A stretch of DNA of 64,000 nucleotides from CAWGCA01 sp963820955 (lineage in GTDB: Bacteria > Pseudomonadota > Gammaproteobacteria > Chromatiales > Chromatiaceae). Each line of letters begins with the position of its first letter. Position 1 is the first letter of the stretch. The stretch covers positions 6,154 through 70,153 of the forward strand of contig CAWGCA010000018.1 in NCBI GenBank assembly GCA_963820955.1, given 5' to 3'. The notes beneath the pieces are model-generated. The model saw nothing but the letters and a program-made list of their open reading frames with translations, searched no databases and was not told the DNA's origin. Shown here piece by piece: positions 9,142 through 17,338 of this stretch. The translations under genes and the position numbers were made by a program.

Positions 9142-10857
9142 ATGGGTATGTTGGCCAGCAAACTCCGTATAGGCGAGAAAATAGGTTTCGGCTTCGGGCT
9201 GGTCGGGCTGCTTTTTCTGGGAGTGATCTGGCAATACCATAACACCCTGAATCAGTCACTTGCCGACTATCAACAACTGCAGAATGTTTACGGAGCGAAA
9301 AAGGATCGGGCGCTGTTTATCGAATCCAATATGCTTCAGGGGCAGTTATCTGAAAGGGATTTTCTTATCCATCGGGATGAAAAGTTTTCGCAGGAGGTGG
9401 ATCACTCTATACGGCGAGTTCTTTTGGAGACCGAACAGTTCGGTAGCATCGATGCCGAGGCAAAAACGGTAGCAAGCCGGATAGAAAAACTCACTACAGT
9501 CTATCATCAGCGTTTTCAGGCCCTGGTAACCGCATGGCAGGACAAAGGGTTGGATCATAACTCCGGGCTACAGGGTGCTTTTCGAAACGCGGTGCATGAG
9601 CTTGAGTCGATGGCAGGACACCTCAAGGCCGGTCGCTTATATCTTCAGCTTCTTCAGATACGCCGTGGAGAAAAGGATCTCGGGCTCAGACGTGAGGAGC
9701 TTTACCGCACCCAGGTGCTTGCTCTGGCGGAGGAATTCAGGGGCCAGGTTTTAGCCTCGGAGCTTGAAGAAAAAACAAAAGAACTGCTGCTTGAAAAGAT
9801 AGAGGTATATCGCGAAACATTTGAGGCCTACGCAAGCAGCGTGCTGGCAAACGAAGACATACACGGCGGCAAGGGACCCTTTCGCCAGGCTGCCCATAAG
9901 ATAGAATCGATTCTCGAGGCACATTATGTGCCGGATCTTGAACGGAACATCCTGCAGCTTAGAAGGAGAGAGAAGGATTATCTATTGCGAGGAGACAGTA
10001 AATATGTAGAGATGGCGCTCCAGGAACTCGCGACTATTCATGCTCAGGTGGATGCATCCAAGATTTCATTAGATAAAAAAGATCAGTTCAAACTACTGCT
10101 GGACAATTATCAGAAAGATTTTCTGTCCCTGGTTGAACAAAATCGACATATCCAGATGCTCACGGATGACATGCGTGAGGCGGTTAGCGAGATTGCGTTG
10201 CTGGTCGGTGAAAATGTAGAGCAGGCCAATCAGGCAATGGGGCAGGTCACGGCGAGTATCAACCAAGTTTCCACGGAGAACGCCCGCCTCATGTTGTGGA
10301 TTGTTGCTGTGGCCACGCTGCTGGGAATATTTTTTGCCATTTCGATTACGACGCGTATAGTGCGGCCACTGAAAAAAATGCGGGAACTGATGGATAAGCT
10401 GGCCTACGAAGAGCCTGTCGAGCGTATGCCGTTCGTAACCGCTGGCCGGGATGAAGTCAACGCCATGGCTGAGTCCGTGAACACGATGGCGGACAATAAG
10501 AAGCGTTTTATCAATTGGTGGAAGCAATCGATGCAGGAAGCGGATGTCTGCCACAAACTCCAAGATACTCTGATGGTTGAGCTCGGAGCGGAGGCCAAGA
10601 TATCCACCGAGCTTAAGGATTTGGGAATCGAATTGAGGAAGGTACTCAGGGACAAAGCGGAACTGTATTCCAACCAAAGTAAAGACATACTGCTGCTCAG
10701 TAGAGAGATCATTGAGACGGTAGAGCGCTTGTTAGATGCGAGACCGCTGGCGGAAACGCAGGATTCGTTGAATTCCATACGTCATACTGCCATGTCTATT
10801 AAAAACTATTTAGAAATGATCGCATTTCGGCAAGGGGAAAGTGAGGCGGTTAGGTAA
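9142..10857 (+). CDS. Membrane sensor with large helical periplasmic domain and HAMP, no output domain
   Basis: The 571-residue protein has a membrane helix near residues 12-34, a long all-helical periplasmic region (about 35-385) like the four-helix or helical bimodular sensors of chemoreceptors, a second helix near 395-417 (LMLWIVAVATLLGIFFAI), and a HAMP linker (RPLKKMRELMDKL to about 470). The sensor contains two motifs of the type LQ-RR-EKD, typical of HBM domains. After HAMP there is only a coiled helical segment of about 125 residues. No methyl-accepting hairpin, kinase, cyclase or GGDEF motif is visible. ATG at 9142 follows AGGGA; TTG at 9079 would add 21 residues. It may signal through a partner protein. 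Confidence 0.78.
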   Translation: MGMLASKLRIGEKIGFGFGLVGLLFLGVIWQYHNTLNQSLADYQQLQNVYGAKKDRALFIESNMLQGQLSERDFLIHRDEKFSQEVDHSIRRVLLETEQFGSIDAEAKTVASRIEKLTTVYHQRFQALVTAWQDKGLDHNSGLQGAFRNAVHELESMAGHLKAGRLYLQLLQIRRGEKDLGLRREELYRTQVLALAEEFRGQVLASELEEKTKELLLEKIEVYRETFEAYASSVLANEDIHGGKGPFRQAAHKIESILEAHYVPDLERNILQLRRREKDYLLRGDSKYVEMALQELATIHAQVDASKISLDKKDQFKLLLDNYQKDFLSLVEQNRHIQMLTDDMREAVSEIALLVGENVEQANQAMGQVTASINQVSTENARLMLWIVAVATLLGIFFAISITTRIVRPLKKMRELMDKLAYEEPVERMPFVTAGRDEVNAMAESVNTMADNKKRFINWWKQSMQEADVCHKLQDTLMVELGAEAKISTELKDLGIELRKVLRDKAELYSNQSKDILLLSREIIETVERLLDARPLAETQDSLNSIRHTAMSIKNYLEMIAFRQGESEAVR

Positions 10858-10901
10858 CTATACCGGGAAATAAGGGCATAACTTGTAGGCACCGATTGGA
10901 G

Positions 10902-11240
10902 ATGAGTAAAAAAGAGACTGAAGCGCTTTCCTGCCCTGGTTGCGGTCATCCCCTGACTGCAGGTCAGCAAACATGCGCACGATGCAATTTGAATCTAAAT
11001 TCAACGAACAAAGGGGCCGATACCGGGCGGATGGCGGCATGGGAGCGCGAAGGGGATCGCCTTAAAAAATTATGGGTAATCGTGGTAGTATTTTTCTGGT
11101 TCAGTGTGAGTTTTCAGGCTGCACTCTTTTTTATGGAGGGTAGCCTAAACTTCGTGCTTCTATCCGTGGTCGGCGGGATGATGATACTTGGCGTGGTATT
11201 GAAAACCCGATACCAATTGCACTTGCGAAACAAACCGTAA
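10902..11240 (+). CDS. Small zinc-ribbon protein with two membrane helices
   Basis: A protein of about 112 residues. It opens with a zinc ribbon, CPGCG and CARC (four cysteines in about 20 residues), followed by a short linker and two hydrophobic helices (VIVVVFFWFSVSFQAALFF, then FVLLSVVGGMMILGVVL), and a short basic end. The layout resembles zinc-ribbon membrane proteins of unknown role. It follows the HAMP sensor by 44 bases on the same strand and could be its partner. The start is uncertain: ATG at 10902 has GGAG directly adjacent, which is too close, and TTG at 10896 is possible. Confidence 0.65.
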   Translation: MSKKETEALSCPGCGHPLTAGQQTCARCNLNLNSTNKGADTGRMAAWEREGDRLKKLWVIVVVFFWFSVSFQAALFFMEGSLNFVLLSVVGGMMILGVVLKTRYQLHLRNKP

Positions 11241-11253
11241 ATTATCGCAAAAA

Positions 11254-11433
11254 CTTAGGGTATCTTTATATTTGTTCGTCATTCCCGACGAAGCGCAGCG
11301 TAGATCCGTTAGCAGTGCTGCAGGGAAGCACTGTTTACGAACCAATGGATGGAGTCCATCCTAAAGTAATCAATAGGCTACTGGATCCCGGCCTGCGCTG
11401 ATGACGGAGTACGAATAATTCAGAGGGTCCGTG
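11254..11433. repeat. Inverted-repeat element, family 3 (copy a)
   Basis: The ends are imperfect inverted repeats (TTTGTTCGTCATTCCCG on the left; the reverse of the right end reads GAATTATTCGTACTCCGTCATC). The inside carries the family hallmark 'cagggaagcactgtttacga' and its reverse 'gatggagtccatcc'. Related copies lie at 36795-37019 and 37099-37234. It is non-coding. Confidence 0.6.
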
Positions 11434-11594
11434 ATAAATCAGTGAGTTGCGTGCCAAGTCTTTCGTTTGGTATCTTAATCATGATAAATAACCCGCAGAG
11501 TTTCCTATCCCTTCTCTTTTTGTTCAGTTTAGACGGATGTATGGAATCCAATATCATCTTGAAGGAGTACTAGAGGCTCCGGAGATCAAAAATT

Positions 11595-12629
11595 ATGCAA
11601 AAACATGTTGTGTCGATCACTACCCGGGTATTTTTATTGCTTGTTTTTCTGATGGCTGTCGGAAATATTTCGCTGGCCGCTCAGGGCAAGCTTACCGGCG
11701 GTATCGTTTCCGAACACCCGGACTGGTTCAAGGAGAGTTTTCTCGATATTTCCGAAGATGTGGATGAAGCCACAGCAGCCGGAAAACATGTCATCCTGTT
11801 CATGCATCTCAACGGTTGCCCTTATTGTTACAAGATGATCGAAGAGGATTTCAAGCATGCGCCTTACCGGGACTTCATTCAGCAGAATTTTGATGTGATT
11901 GGGATAAACATAAAAGGTGATCGTGAGATCGCTTTCGATGAAGAAACCAGCGTCACTGAGAAAGAACTGGCAAAACTGCTGAAGGTGAGGGCAACCCCGA
12001 CGGTGGTATTTCTGAACAGCGAGAATAAGCCAGTTGCACGGTTAAATGGTTATCGCTCCGTGTCTGCATTTAAACAGGCACTGGATTACGTGCATGAGAA
12101 GGCCTATCAGAAAACCTCTCTGACCGGCTATCTGCAGGAACGGCAGGATTCCCCGAAGTACCGCTTTCGTGACCATCCCCAACTGAAACAGATCACTGAT
12201 CTGCGGGCGGTTGCGGACCAGCCTCTAGCGGTATTGTTCGAGGATGAGCGTTGCGACGATGCTTGCGACGCACTGCATGACGGCCATTTGAGTAATCCAG
12301 AGATCAATAAAGTCCTGGAAAACTATACTTTCGTGCGACTCGACGCCCTCGCTACCACCCCCCTGATAGATGTGGAAGGAAACGCAACCACACCCAGGGA
12401 ATATGTGGAAAAACTGGGTTTGAGTTACCGTCCTGGAATTGTTTTGTTTGACCGGGGCAGGGAGATCACCCGGATCGACGGGCTGCTCTACACCTATCAC
12501 TTCCAGGAACTGCTCCGCTATGTTGGTGAGCGGCACTACGAGCAGTATCCAAACAGCTTTTTCGACTACCTTGATGTTCAGACGGATAAAATCCTCAGCA
12601 GCGGAGAGGATATCGATATATCTAAGTAG
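11595..12629 (+). CDS. Exported SoxW-like protein with two thioredoxin-fold domains
   Basis: The 344-residue protein starts with a signal peptide (hydrophobic 11-28, ending near LAA). The first thioredoxin domain has the redox motif CPYC at 75-78 and the cis-proline ATPTVVFL, as in SoxW and DsbD-type thioredoxins, which keep periplasmic cysteines reduced. A second thioredoxin-like half (about 195-335) has CDDAC at 220-224 in the place of the usual motif, and a cis-Pro-like YRPGIVLF. Inference: the second domain is degenerate or a substrate-binding module. Ribosome-binding site GGAG lies about 11 bases before ATG. No sox genes are adjacent in this window. Confidence 0.8.
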   Translation: MQKHVVSITTRVFLLLVFLMAVGNISLAAQGKLTGGIVSEHPDWFKESFLDISEDVDEATAAGKHVILFMHLNGCPYCYKMIEEDFKHAPYRDFIQQNFDVIGINIKGDREIAFDEETSVTEKELAKLLKVRATPTVVFLNSENKPVARLNGYRSVSAFKQALDYVHEKAYQKTSLTGYLQERQDSPKYRFRDHPQLKQITDLRAVADQPLAVLFEDERCDDACDALHDGHLSNPEINKVLENYTFVRLDALATTPLIDVEGNATTPREYVEKLGLSYRPGIVLFDRGREITRIDGLLYTYHFQELLRYVGERHYEQYPNSFFDYLDVQTDKILSSGEDIDISK

Positions 12630-12723
12630 TGCGGGTCGTTATGCGACGGCTCAGCAGCTGATCCGCGCTTCGGATCAGCGGATAAGTGTCTTCTGATAGT
12701 TGCCTCAGGTGCGTGGAAGCGAC

Positions 12724-12750
12724 AAAAAAATCCCGGCGAGGAAGCCGGGA
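12724..12750 (-). terminator. Rho-independent terminator on the minus strand
   Basis: TCCCGGC (12731-12737) pairs with GCCGGGA (12744-12750) around a six-base loop. On the minus strand the stem is followed by seven T (12730-12724). No protein gene on the minus strand ends here, so it may close a small RNA starting somewhere in 12780-13000, or a very short gene. It is also near the end of the thioredoxin gene but faces the wrong way for it. Confidence 0.7.
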
Positions 12751-13179
12751 TAAGGAGGAGGTCATACACGCTGGAGATAATGCTGTCTCCGCACAAATCA
12801 AATGCACCATTCATGCCAAATGCGGCGGCGCGGTAAATCAGTAAGTTAGCTAAAAGCACAGGTCAATAATGGCTGAATAGGGCACCGCTATCGCGCAGCG
12901 ACGCTCTAGCTTTGTGCAAAATCAATACGCACTATTACTTATTTATTGGGGGGTAATTATATGGAAAATTTGACTAAGGCACATGGTCTGCCTGCCACAA
13001 TCGCCGATAGTCAACAGTAATCAGAATTTTTAACTACAAAATTACACTGGCTCAGAAAAACGGCATTTAAAAAAGGGATATTCAACGTATGTCACACAGC
13101 GTCAGGTCTGCTGCAAGGGATCTGAAATTCTGAGTCAAATAACCCGCAAAATTGCTGATTCGACGAACATTTTGGGTTG

Positions 13180-13209
13180 TTGACAATTATCAATGCTGCC
13201 GAGTAATAC
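13180..13209 (+). promoter_or_regulatory. Strong sigma-70-type promoter
   Basis: A perfect TTGACA at 13180-13185 is followed after 18 bases by TAATAC at 13204-13209. Transcription would begin near 13216 and read into the small gene at 13330 with a leader of about 110 bases. Confidence 0.65.
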
Positions 13210-13329
13210 TCTGTGCTGAACTGCTGCATTGAATGGATCAGCGGTGAGTAACTATCTAAAGGTAGGAAGGGGTTACTTTCTTACTGATCTTGTTCTTAAT
13301 CCGCTGCCGGGATAATTCAGGAGTAGGTC

Positions 13330-13659
13330 ATGAACAGAATGTTTGTTCCACTCGATGAGGCAAAATCCTTCCGTTTCGATGGAGAGATGATCAGCGAGGC
13401 GTTAGGACCAGCCGATTCTTTTGATCTTCCGGAAGATGACAACGAGGATCAGTGGTCTGAACTTCGTCTCTATAGTACCTTGGATGGTCGCTACGTGTGC
13501 GAACAGGTTCGCTGCGAAAGCTGGAAGGGAGGACACGAGCAGCACAAGGTAACCATCTGCGACTCCGCCAACAAAATCAAAGATTTTTTCGGAACAAGTG
13601 GGTTGGCTAAGGAGTTGTACGTTGACGCTGACCTCTTCTCTTCAGAGGATACGGACTGA
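13330..13659 (+). CDS. Small acidic protein of unknown function
   Basis: The 109-residue protein is not recognised. It is acidic (many Asp and Glu, ending in SSEDTD), soluble, and has two cysteine-containing segments (YVCEQVRCESW and TICDS). There is no signal peptide or membrane helix. AGGAG stands 6 bases before the ATG and a near-consensus promoter lies upstream, so it is probably expressed well. A hairpin at 13711-13745 follows it. The fold looks globular (LRLYSTLDGRYVCEQ reads as beta strands). Confidence 0.7.
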   Translation: MNRMFVPLDEAKSFRFDGEMISEALGPADSFDLPEDDNEDQWSELRLYSTLDGRYVCEQVRCESWKGGHEQHKVTICDSANKIKDFFGTSGLAKELYVDADLFSSEDTD

Positions 13660-13710
13660 AATCTGGACCGTTGCTTGTCAGCTTCCTGGAATTTTAGATT
13701 TCAATAATAT

Positions 13711-13745
13711 AGGGGGGTACCTCGGAATATAGCTTGAGGTGCCCT
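13711..13745. repeat. Solo hairpin resembling the ends of repeat family 1
   Basis: GGGTACCTC pairs with GAGGTGCCC (one mismatch) around a 12-base loop. These arms match the AGGGYACYTCG termini of the family 1 elements, so this could be a minimal remnant with the centre deleted. It could act as a terminator for the small gene ending at 13659, though the following T-run is poor. Confidence 0.5.
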
Positions 13746-13934
13746 CTTCGTTGCCCGAAGAATCTTTCCATCGTCTATCGATAGGCCTTCTCAGGTCTTT
13801 CCTCTTTGCGTTCCCAGGCACATTGTCAGCCTTGATTTCGGGACCAGCGGATTCGGGTTTTAGATCTGACTAAAAATCCGATATCCTGTGCGTCACATAC
13901 AGAGTTTATTTGGACAGTAACTGGAGCAAAGTCG

Positions 13935-14240
13935 ATGCCAAAAGATTCAATTGTACTGGACGAGTTGGAACAGCATTTTGAAGAAATTATCGGAGCAATG
14001 GGAACTCGCTTTACCACCCATGAGTTTCTATTGCGCCTTGCCTATGATTATCAGCGGGAATATGTTGCGGGTTTGGCCTCTTATGCAGAAGGGGGAAAGC
14101 CGTTCAGGGATCTGCATCACGCTCTGGTAAAACGGTTGAAAAAACAGGAGGGTAAACTGATTAAACTGCGTAAGGATAGTTATCCAAGCCGGGATATCTT
14201 TGGCACCCCCTCCCATTCCGGGTTATGGCGAAAGCTGTAA
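13935..14240 (+). CDS. Small basic protein of unknown function
   Basis: The 101-residue protein is not recognised. The first half is helical with an acidic start (VLDELEQHFEEIIGAMGTRF) and THEFLLRLAYDYQREYV. The second half is basic (LVKRLKKQEGKLIKLRKDSYPSRDIFG). This arrangement looks like a small DNA- or RNA-associated protein. GGAG lies 9 bases before ATG. It is alone on its strand; the next 460 bases have no clear gene. Confidence 0.68.
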   Translation: MPKDSIVLDELEQHFEEIIGAMGTRFTTHEFLLRLAYDYQREYVAGLASYAEGGKPFRDLHHALVKRLKKQEGKLIKLRKDSYPSRDIFGTPSHSGLWRKL

Positions 14241-14706
14241 ACTGGCCAGTTCCGATACTCACTGGGGATTGAATGAGGTCAGGCTGTTTGCGAAGGGCAT
14301 GTTTCTGACTACGACGGCACTTGGCCCGCCAATCCCCATTCTTCACAAATCCTCTGATTTTTTCCCCTTGCTCCCTGGTGCTTGTTTTCACAGCGAGCCA
14401 CGGGCGGGGGGGGTTGACCGCTGGCGGCAGAGGCCAGATCAATTCAGCGAGATATTTCACAGAGTATTAAAGGCCATAGGGTACCGCTGCTGACGACGAG
14501 TGGTGGGTGGTCAACGTCGTGCCCATCAGCAAACTGAAGCGAAGGGATAGAGTCCAGGACAGGTGCTTTGTCGGGATGATTCGGTTGGTTAATCGCCGGC
14601 TCTGATCGCACCCACGCTTGTCATTGACTTTAGGGTCGATAAGAGTATAACCGACCACATTTTCTACAGTGAGACTGTTTCATTTAATTTCGGCAAGGAG
14701 GAAAAA
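14241..14706. other. Intergenic stretch with no supported gene
   Basis: No recognisable gene, repeat copy or RNA. A minus-strand open frame (14161-14460) overlaps the preceding real gene and lacks a ribosome-binding site. The run of nine G at 14405-14413 is notable. AAGGAGG just before 14707 is the ribosome-binding site of fba. Confidence 0.45.
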
Positions 14707-15777
14707 GTGACTGGTATATTACAAGAGATTGGACCGGGAGTGGTCACAGGCGATAACGTGCAGAAACTGCTGCAGTATGCCGGGGACAATGGTTTCGCGT
14801 TGCCTGCCGTCAACGTTGTGGGGACGAGTTCCGTTAACGCAGTACTGGAGGCCGCCGCGACAGCCGGTTCGCCGGTTATCGTTCAATTTTCGAGCGGTGG
14901 AGCGGGTTTCTATGCGGGACAGGGTTGTCCGTCAGATAAGGCCATGGTTCTCGGTGCAATCTCCGGTGCACAACATGTACATTCCATGGCGGAGGCCTAT
15001 GGAGTTCCAGTGATTCTCCATACCGATCACGCTGCGCGTAAACTCCTGCCCTGGGTGGACGGTATGCTGGATGCCGGTGAGGAACACCACAAAAAAACGG
15101 GGAAACCTCTGTTCAGTTCACATATGTTGGATCTATCCGCCGAGCCACTGGAAGAGAATATCGCTACCTGTGAACAATATCTTGCGCGCATGCACAAGAT
15201 CGGCATGACCCTGGAATTGGAACTGGGGGTGACCGGTGGTGAGGAAGACGGAGTGGACAATACGGGAATAGACAACTCTGCGCTCTACACTCAACCCGAG
15301 GACGTGGCCCTTGCTTATGAGCGTCTAGTAAAAATAAGTGACAGATTTACGGTGGCTGCATCCTTCGGTAATGTGCATGGTGTCTACAAGCCAGGTAATG
15401 TCAAGCTTACACCTGAAATCCTCGCGAATTCTCAAAACCACATCCAACAAAAGTTCAGTACTGCTGAACGACCGGTGTTTTTTGTATTCCACGGCGGCTC
15501 CGGATCGAGCCGTGAGGATATCCGAGAGGCAATTTCCTACGGTGTGATCAAAATGAATATCGATACCGACACCCAGTGGGCTGCCTGGGACGGTGTTCGG
15601 GCGTACGAAGCGGAGAAGCACGACTACCTGCAGGGTCAGATTGGCAACCCGGATGGTGACGACAAGCCCAATAAGAAATACTACGATCCGCGTAAATGGT
15701 TGCGGGCAGGCGAAGTGGCTATGGTGAATCGTCTGATGGTCGCTTTTGAGGATCTTAACTGTCTGAATCGTAACTAA
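14707..15777 (+). CDS. fbaA: Class II fructose-bisphosphate aldolase
   Basis: The 356-residue enzyme is a zinc-dependent aldolase of the FbaA type, which splits fructose 1,6-bisphosphate into DHAP and glyceraldehyde 3-phosphate and runs in reverse in gluconeogenesis and the Calvin cycle. Visible marks are PAVNVVGTSSVNAVLEAA, the zinc and catalytic loop HTDHAA, ELELGVTGGEEDGVDN, ASFGNVHGVYKPGN, FHGGSGS and MNIDTDTQWA. Length equals the E. coli-type family. The start is GTG behind AGGAGG with a 6-base spacer. It is followed at a distance by ppnN; a hairpin at 15836 lies between. Confidence 0.97.
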   Translation: MTGILQEIGPGVVTGDNVQKLLQYAGDNGFALPAVNVVGTSSVNAVLEAAATAGSPVIVQFSSGGAGFYAGQGCPSDKAMVLGAISGAQHVHSMAEAYGVPVILHTDHAARKLLPWVDGMLDAGEEHHKKTGKPLFSSHMLDLSAEPLEENIATCEQYLARMHKIGMTLELELGVTGGEEDGVDNTGIDNSALYTQPEDVALAYERLVKISDRFTVAASFGNVHGVYKPGNVKLTPEILANSQNHIQQKFSTAERPVFFVFHGGSGSSREDIREAISYGVIKMNIDTDTQWAAWDGVRAYEAEKHDYLQGQIGNPDGDDKPNKKYYDPRKWLRAGEVAMVNRLMVAFEDLNCLNRN

Positions 15778-15835
15778 GAAAATTAATCGGTGTTGTTGCT
15801 GCCAGCGGAAAGTACCCAACAGATGGTCATAGACA

Positions 15836-15903
15836 CATGGGCAGCTCGAGAAACTCGAGGTGCCCATGTGGCCCAGGGACGCACCGTTTACGAACCTAAG
15901 GAA
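15836..15903 (+). repeat. Hairpin plus repeat fragment abutting ppnN
   Basis: CATGGGCAGCTCGAG and CTCGAGGTGCCCATG (15836-15868) form a stem with one mismatch around AA/A, resembling family 1 ends. It is joined to 'cagggacgcaccgtttacga' followed by acctaagga (15874-15902), a fragment of family 3. The AAGGAA at 15898-15903, at the repeat edge, is spaced 8 bases from the probable ppnN start, so the repeat appears to have provided the ribosome-binding site. Confidence 0.55.
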
Positions 15904-15911
15904 ACAATCAA

Positions 15912-17312
15912 ATAGACTTAGAACCGAAAGTTTTTCAGATCGAGCATGGTAGAACCGTCGACTCCCAGGTAACACCGAAGGGTCGGCTGGAACTGCTCTC
16001 CCAGGCAGAGGTAAACCAATTGCTCGACACCAGCCACGGGGGATTGTATGACCTGTACCGGAGATGTTCACTGGCGGTACTCAACTGTGGCAGCCAGATC
16101 GATGACAGTAAGGCGATCATGGAGCATTTCAAGGACTTCTCAATCCGTGTGGTTCAGCAGGAACGAGGTGTCACGCTGGAGCTAAAAAATGCGCCGGTCA
16201 GTGCCTTTGTCGATGGTGAGATGATTCTGGGTATCAAAGAGCACCTGTTTGCGGTGCTACGGGATATCGTATATGCCAGCAATGAGATCTTTGGTAATCC
16301 CAACTTCGATTTGACCCAAACGGCTGATATCACCAATGCCATATTTCACATCCTTCGCAATGCCGAACTCCTTTCAACCCAAAGATCGCATGAACTTGTC
16401 GTTTGCTGGGGTGGTCACTCTATAAACCGGGAAGAGTATGAATACACAAAAGAGGTTGGATACGAACTAGGCTTGCGCGGTCTGAACGTTTGCACTGGGT
16501 GCGGACCCGGCGCCATGAAAGGGCCGATGAAGGGGGCCGCAATCGGCCATGCCAAGCAGCGTATCAGAGACGGGCGTTATATCGGTATCACCGAGCCAGG
16601 GATCATCGCAGCGGAATCGCCTAATCCGATTGTTAATGAACTGGCCATCATGCCGGACATCGAGAAGCGCCTGGAAGCGTTCGTGCGCGTTGGCCATGGT
16701 ATTATTGTATTTCCAGGTGGGGCGGGAACAGCGGAAGAAATTCTCCATTTAATCGGAATTCTGCTGCATCCGGATAACGCAGAACTGCCTTTCCCTTTGA
16801 TCTTCACCGGGCCGGCCGACAGCGCCGATTACTTTCATCAGATAAACGAATTTATCTCCGCGACACTGGGTGATGGGGCGAGGGGTCTGTACCAAATCAT
16901 CATTAACAATCCAGCCGAGGTTGCCCAGGCCATGAAGCGGGGGCTGGAGACAGTCCGCGAATTCCGGTCGGCCAACAATGACGCCTATCATTTTAACTGG
17001 CTGTTGAAAATTCAGGCTGATTTTCAGGTTCCATTCCACCCGACTCATGAAAACATGGCGGTGCTTGAACTACACCAAAATCAGCCGCCACATCTTCTGG
17101 CCGCGCAATTACGGCGGGCGTTTTCCGGCATTGTATCCGGCAATGTCAAGGAGGATGGTATCCGTATGATAGAGCAGCATGGGCCATTCGAAATCAAAGG
17201 AGAACCAGGTATCCTGAAACCACTGGATGAGTTGCTATCCTCTTTTGTCAGCAGGCAGCGTATGAAGCTTCCAGGGAGTCGTTATCGACCCTGTTATAGG
17301 ATCTGCGGTTAG
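15912..17312 (+). CDS. ppnN: Pyrimidine/purine nucleotide 5'-monophosphate nucleosidase (PpnN/YgdH, LOG family)
   Basis: PpnN cleaves the N-glycosidic bond of nucleoside monophosphates and is a (p)ppGpp target. The LOG core is clear: CWGGHSIN, CTGCGPGAMKGPMKGA, and PGGAGTAEE, with the C-terminal PpnN domain ending RMKLPGSRY. Homology to the E. coli N terminus (its SPLGSMDMLSQLEV) starts upstream of the first usable standard codon: the frame encodes VTPKGRLELLSQAEV before TTG at 16020. The frame is open back to a TAA at 15897-15899 and holds no ATG, GTG or TTG before 16020. ATA at 15912, 8 bases after AAGGAA, would give 466 residues (E. coli 454). Start from ATA is inferred; TTG 16020 would make a 430-residue form. 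Confidence 0.9.
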   Translation: MDLEPKVFQIEHGRTVDSQVTPKGRLELLSQAEVNQLLDTSHGGLYDLYRRCSLAVLNCGSQIDDSKAIMEHFKDFSIRVVQQERGVTLELKNAPVSAFVDGEMILGIKEHLFAVLRDIVYASNEIFGNPNFDLTQTADITNAIFHILRNAELLSTQRSHELVVCWGGHSINREEYEYTKEVGYELGLRGLNVCTGCGPGAMKGPMKGAAIGHAKQRIRDGRYIGITEPGIIAAESPNPIVNELAIMPDIEKRLEAFVRVGHGIIVFPGGAGTAEEILHLIGILLHPDNAELPFPLIFTGPADSADYFHQINEFISATLGDGARGLYQIIINNPAEVAQAMKRGLETVREFRSANNDAYHFNWLLKIQADFQVPFHPTHENMAVLELHQNQPPHLLAAQLRRAFSGIVSGNVKEDGIRMIEQHGPFEIKGEPGILKPLDELLSSFVSRQRMKLPGSRYRPCYRICG

Positions 17313-17338
17313 CCTCCTGATGAGAAACGCCCGTTGAT

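Noticed and set aside
14161..14460. 99-codon minus-strand frame between small gene and fba
   Set aside because: It overlaps the real plus-strand gene at 13935-14240 and has no ribosome-binding site.
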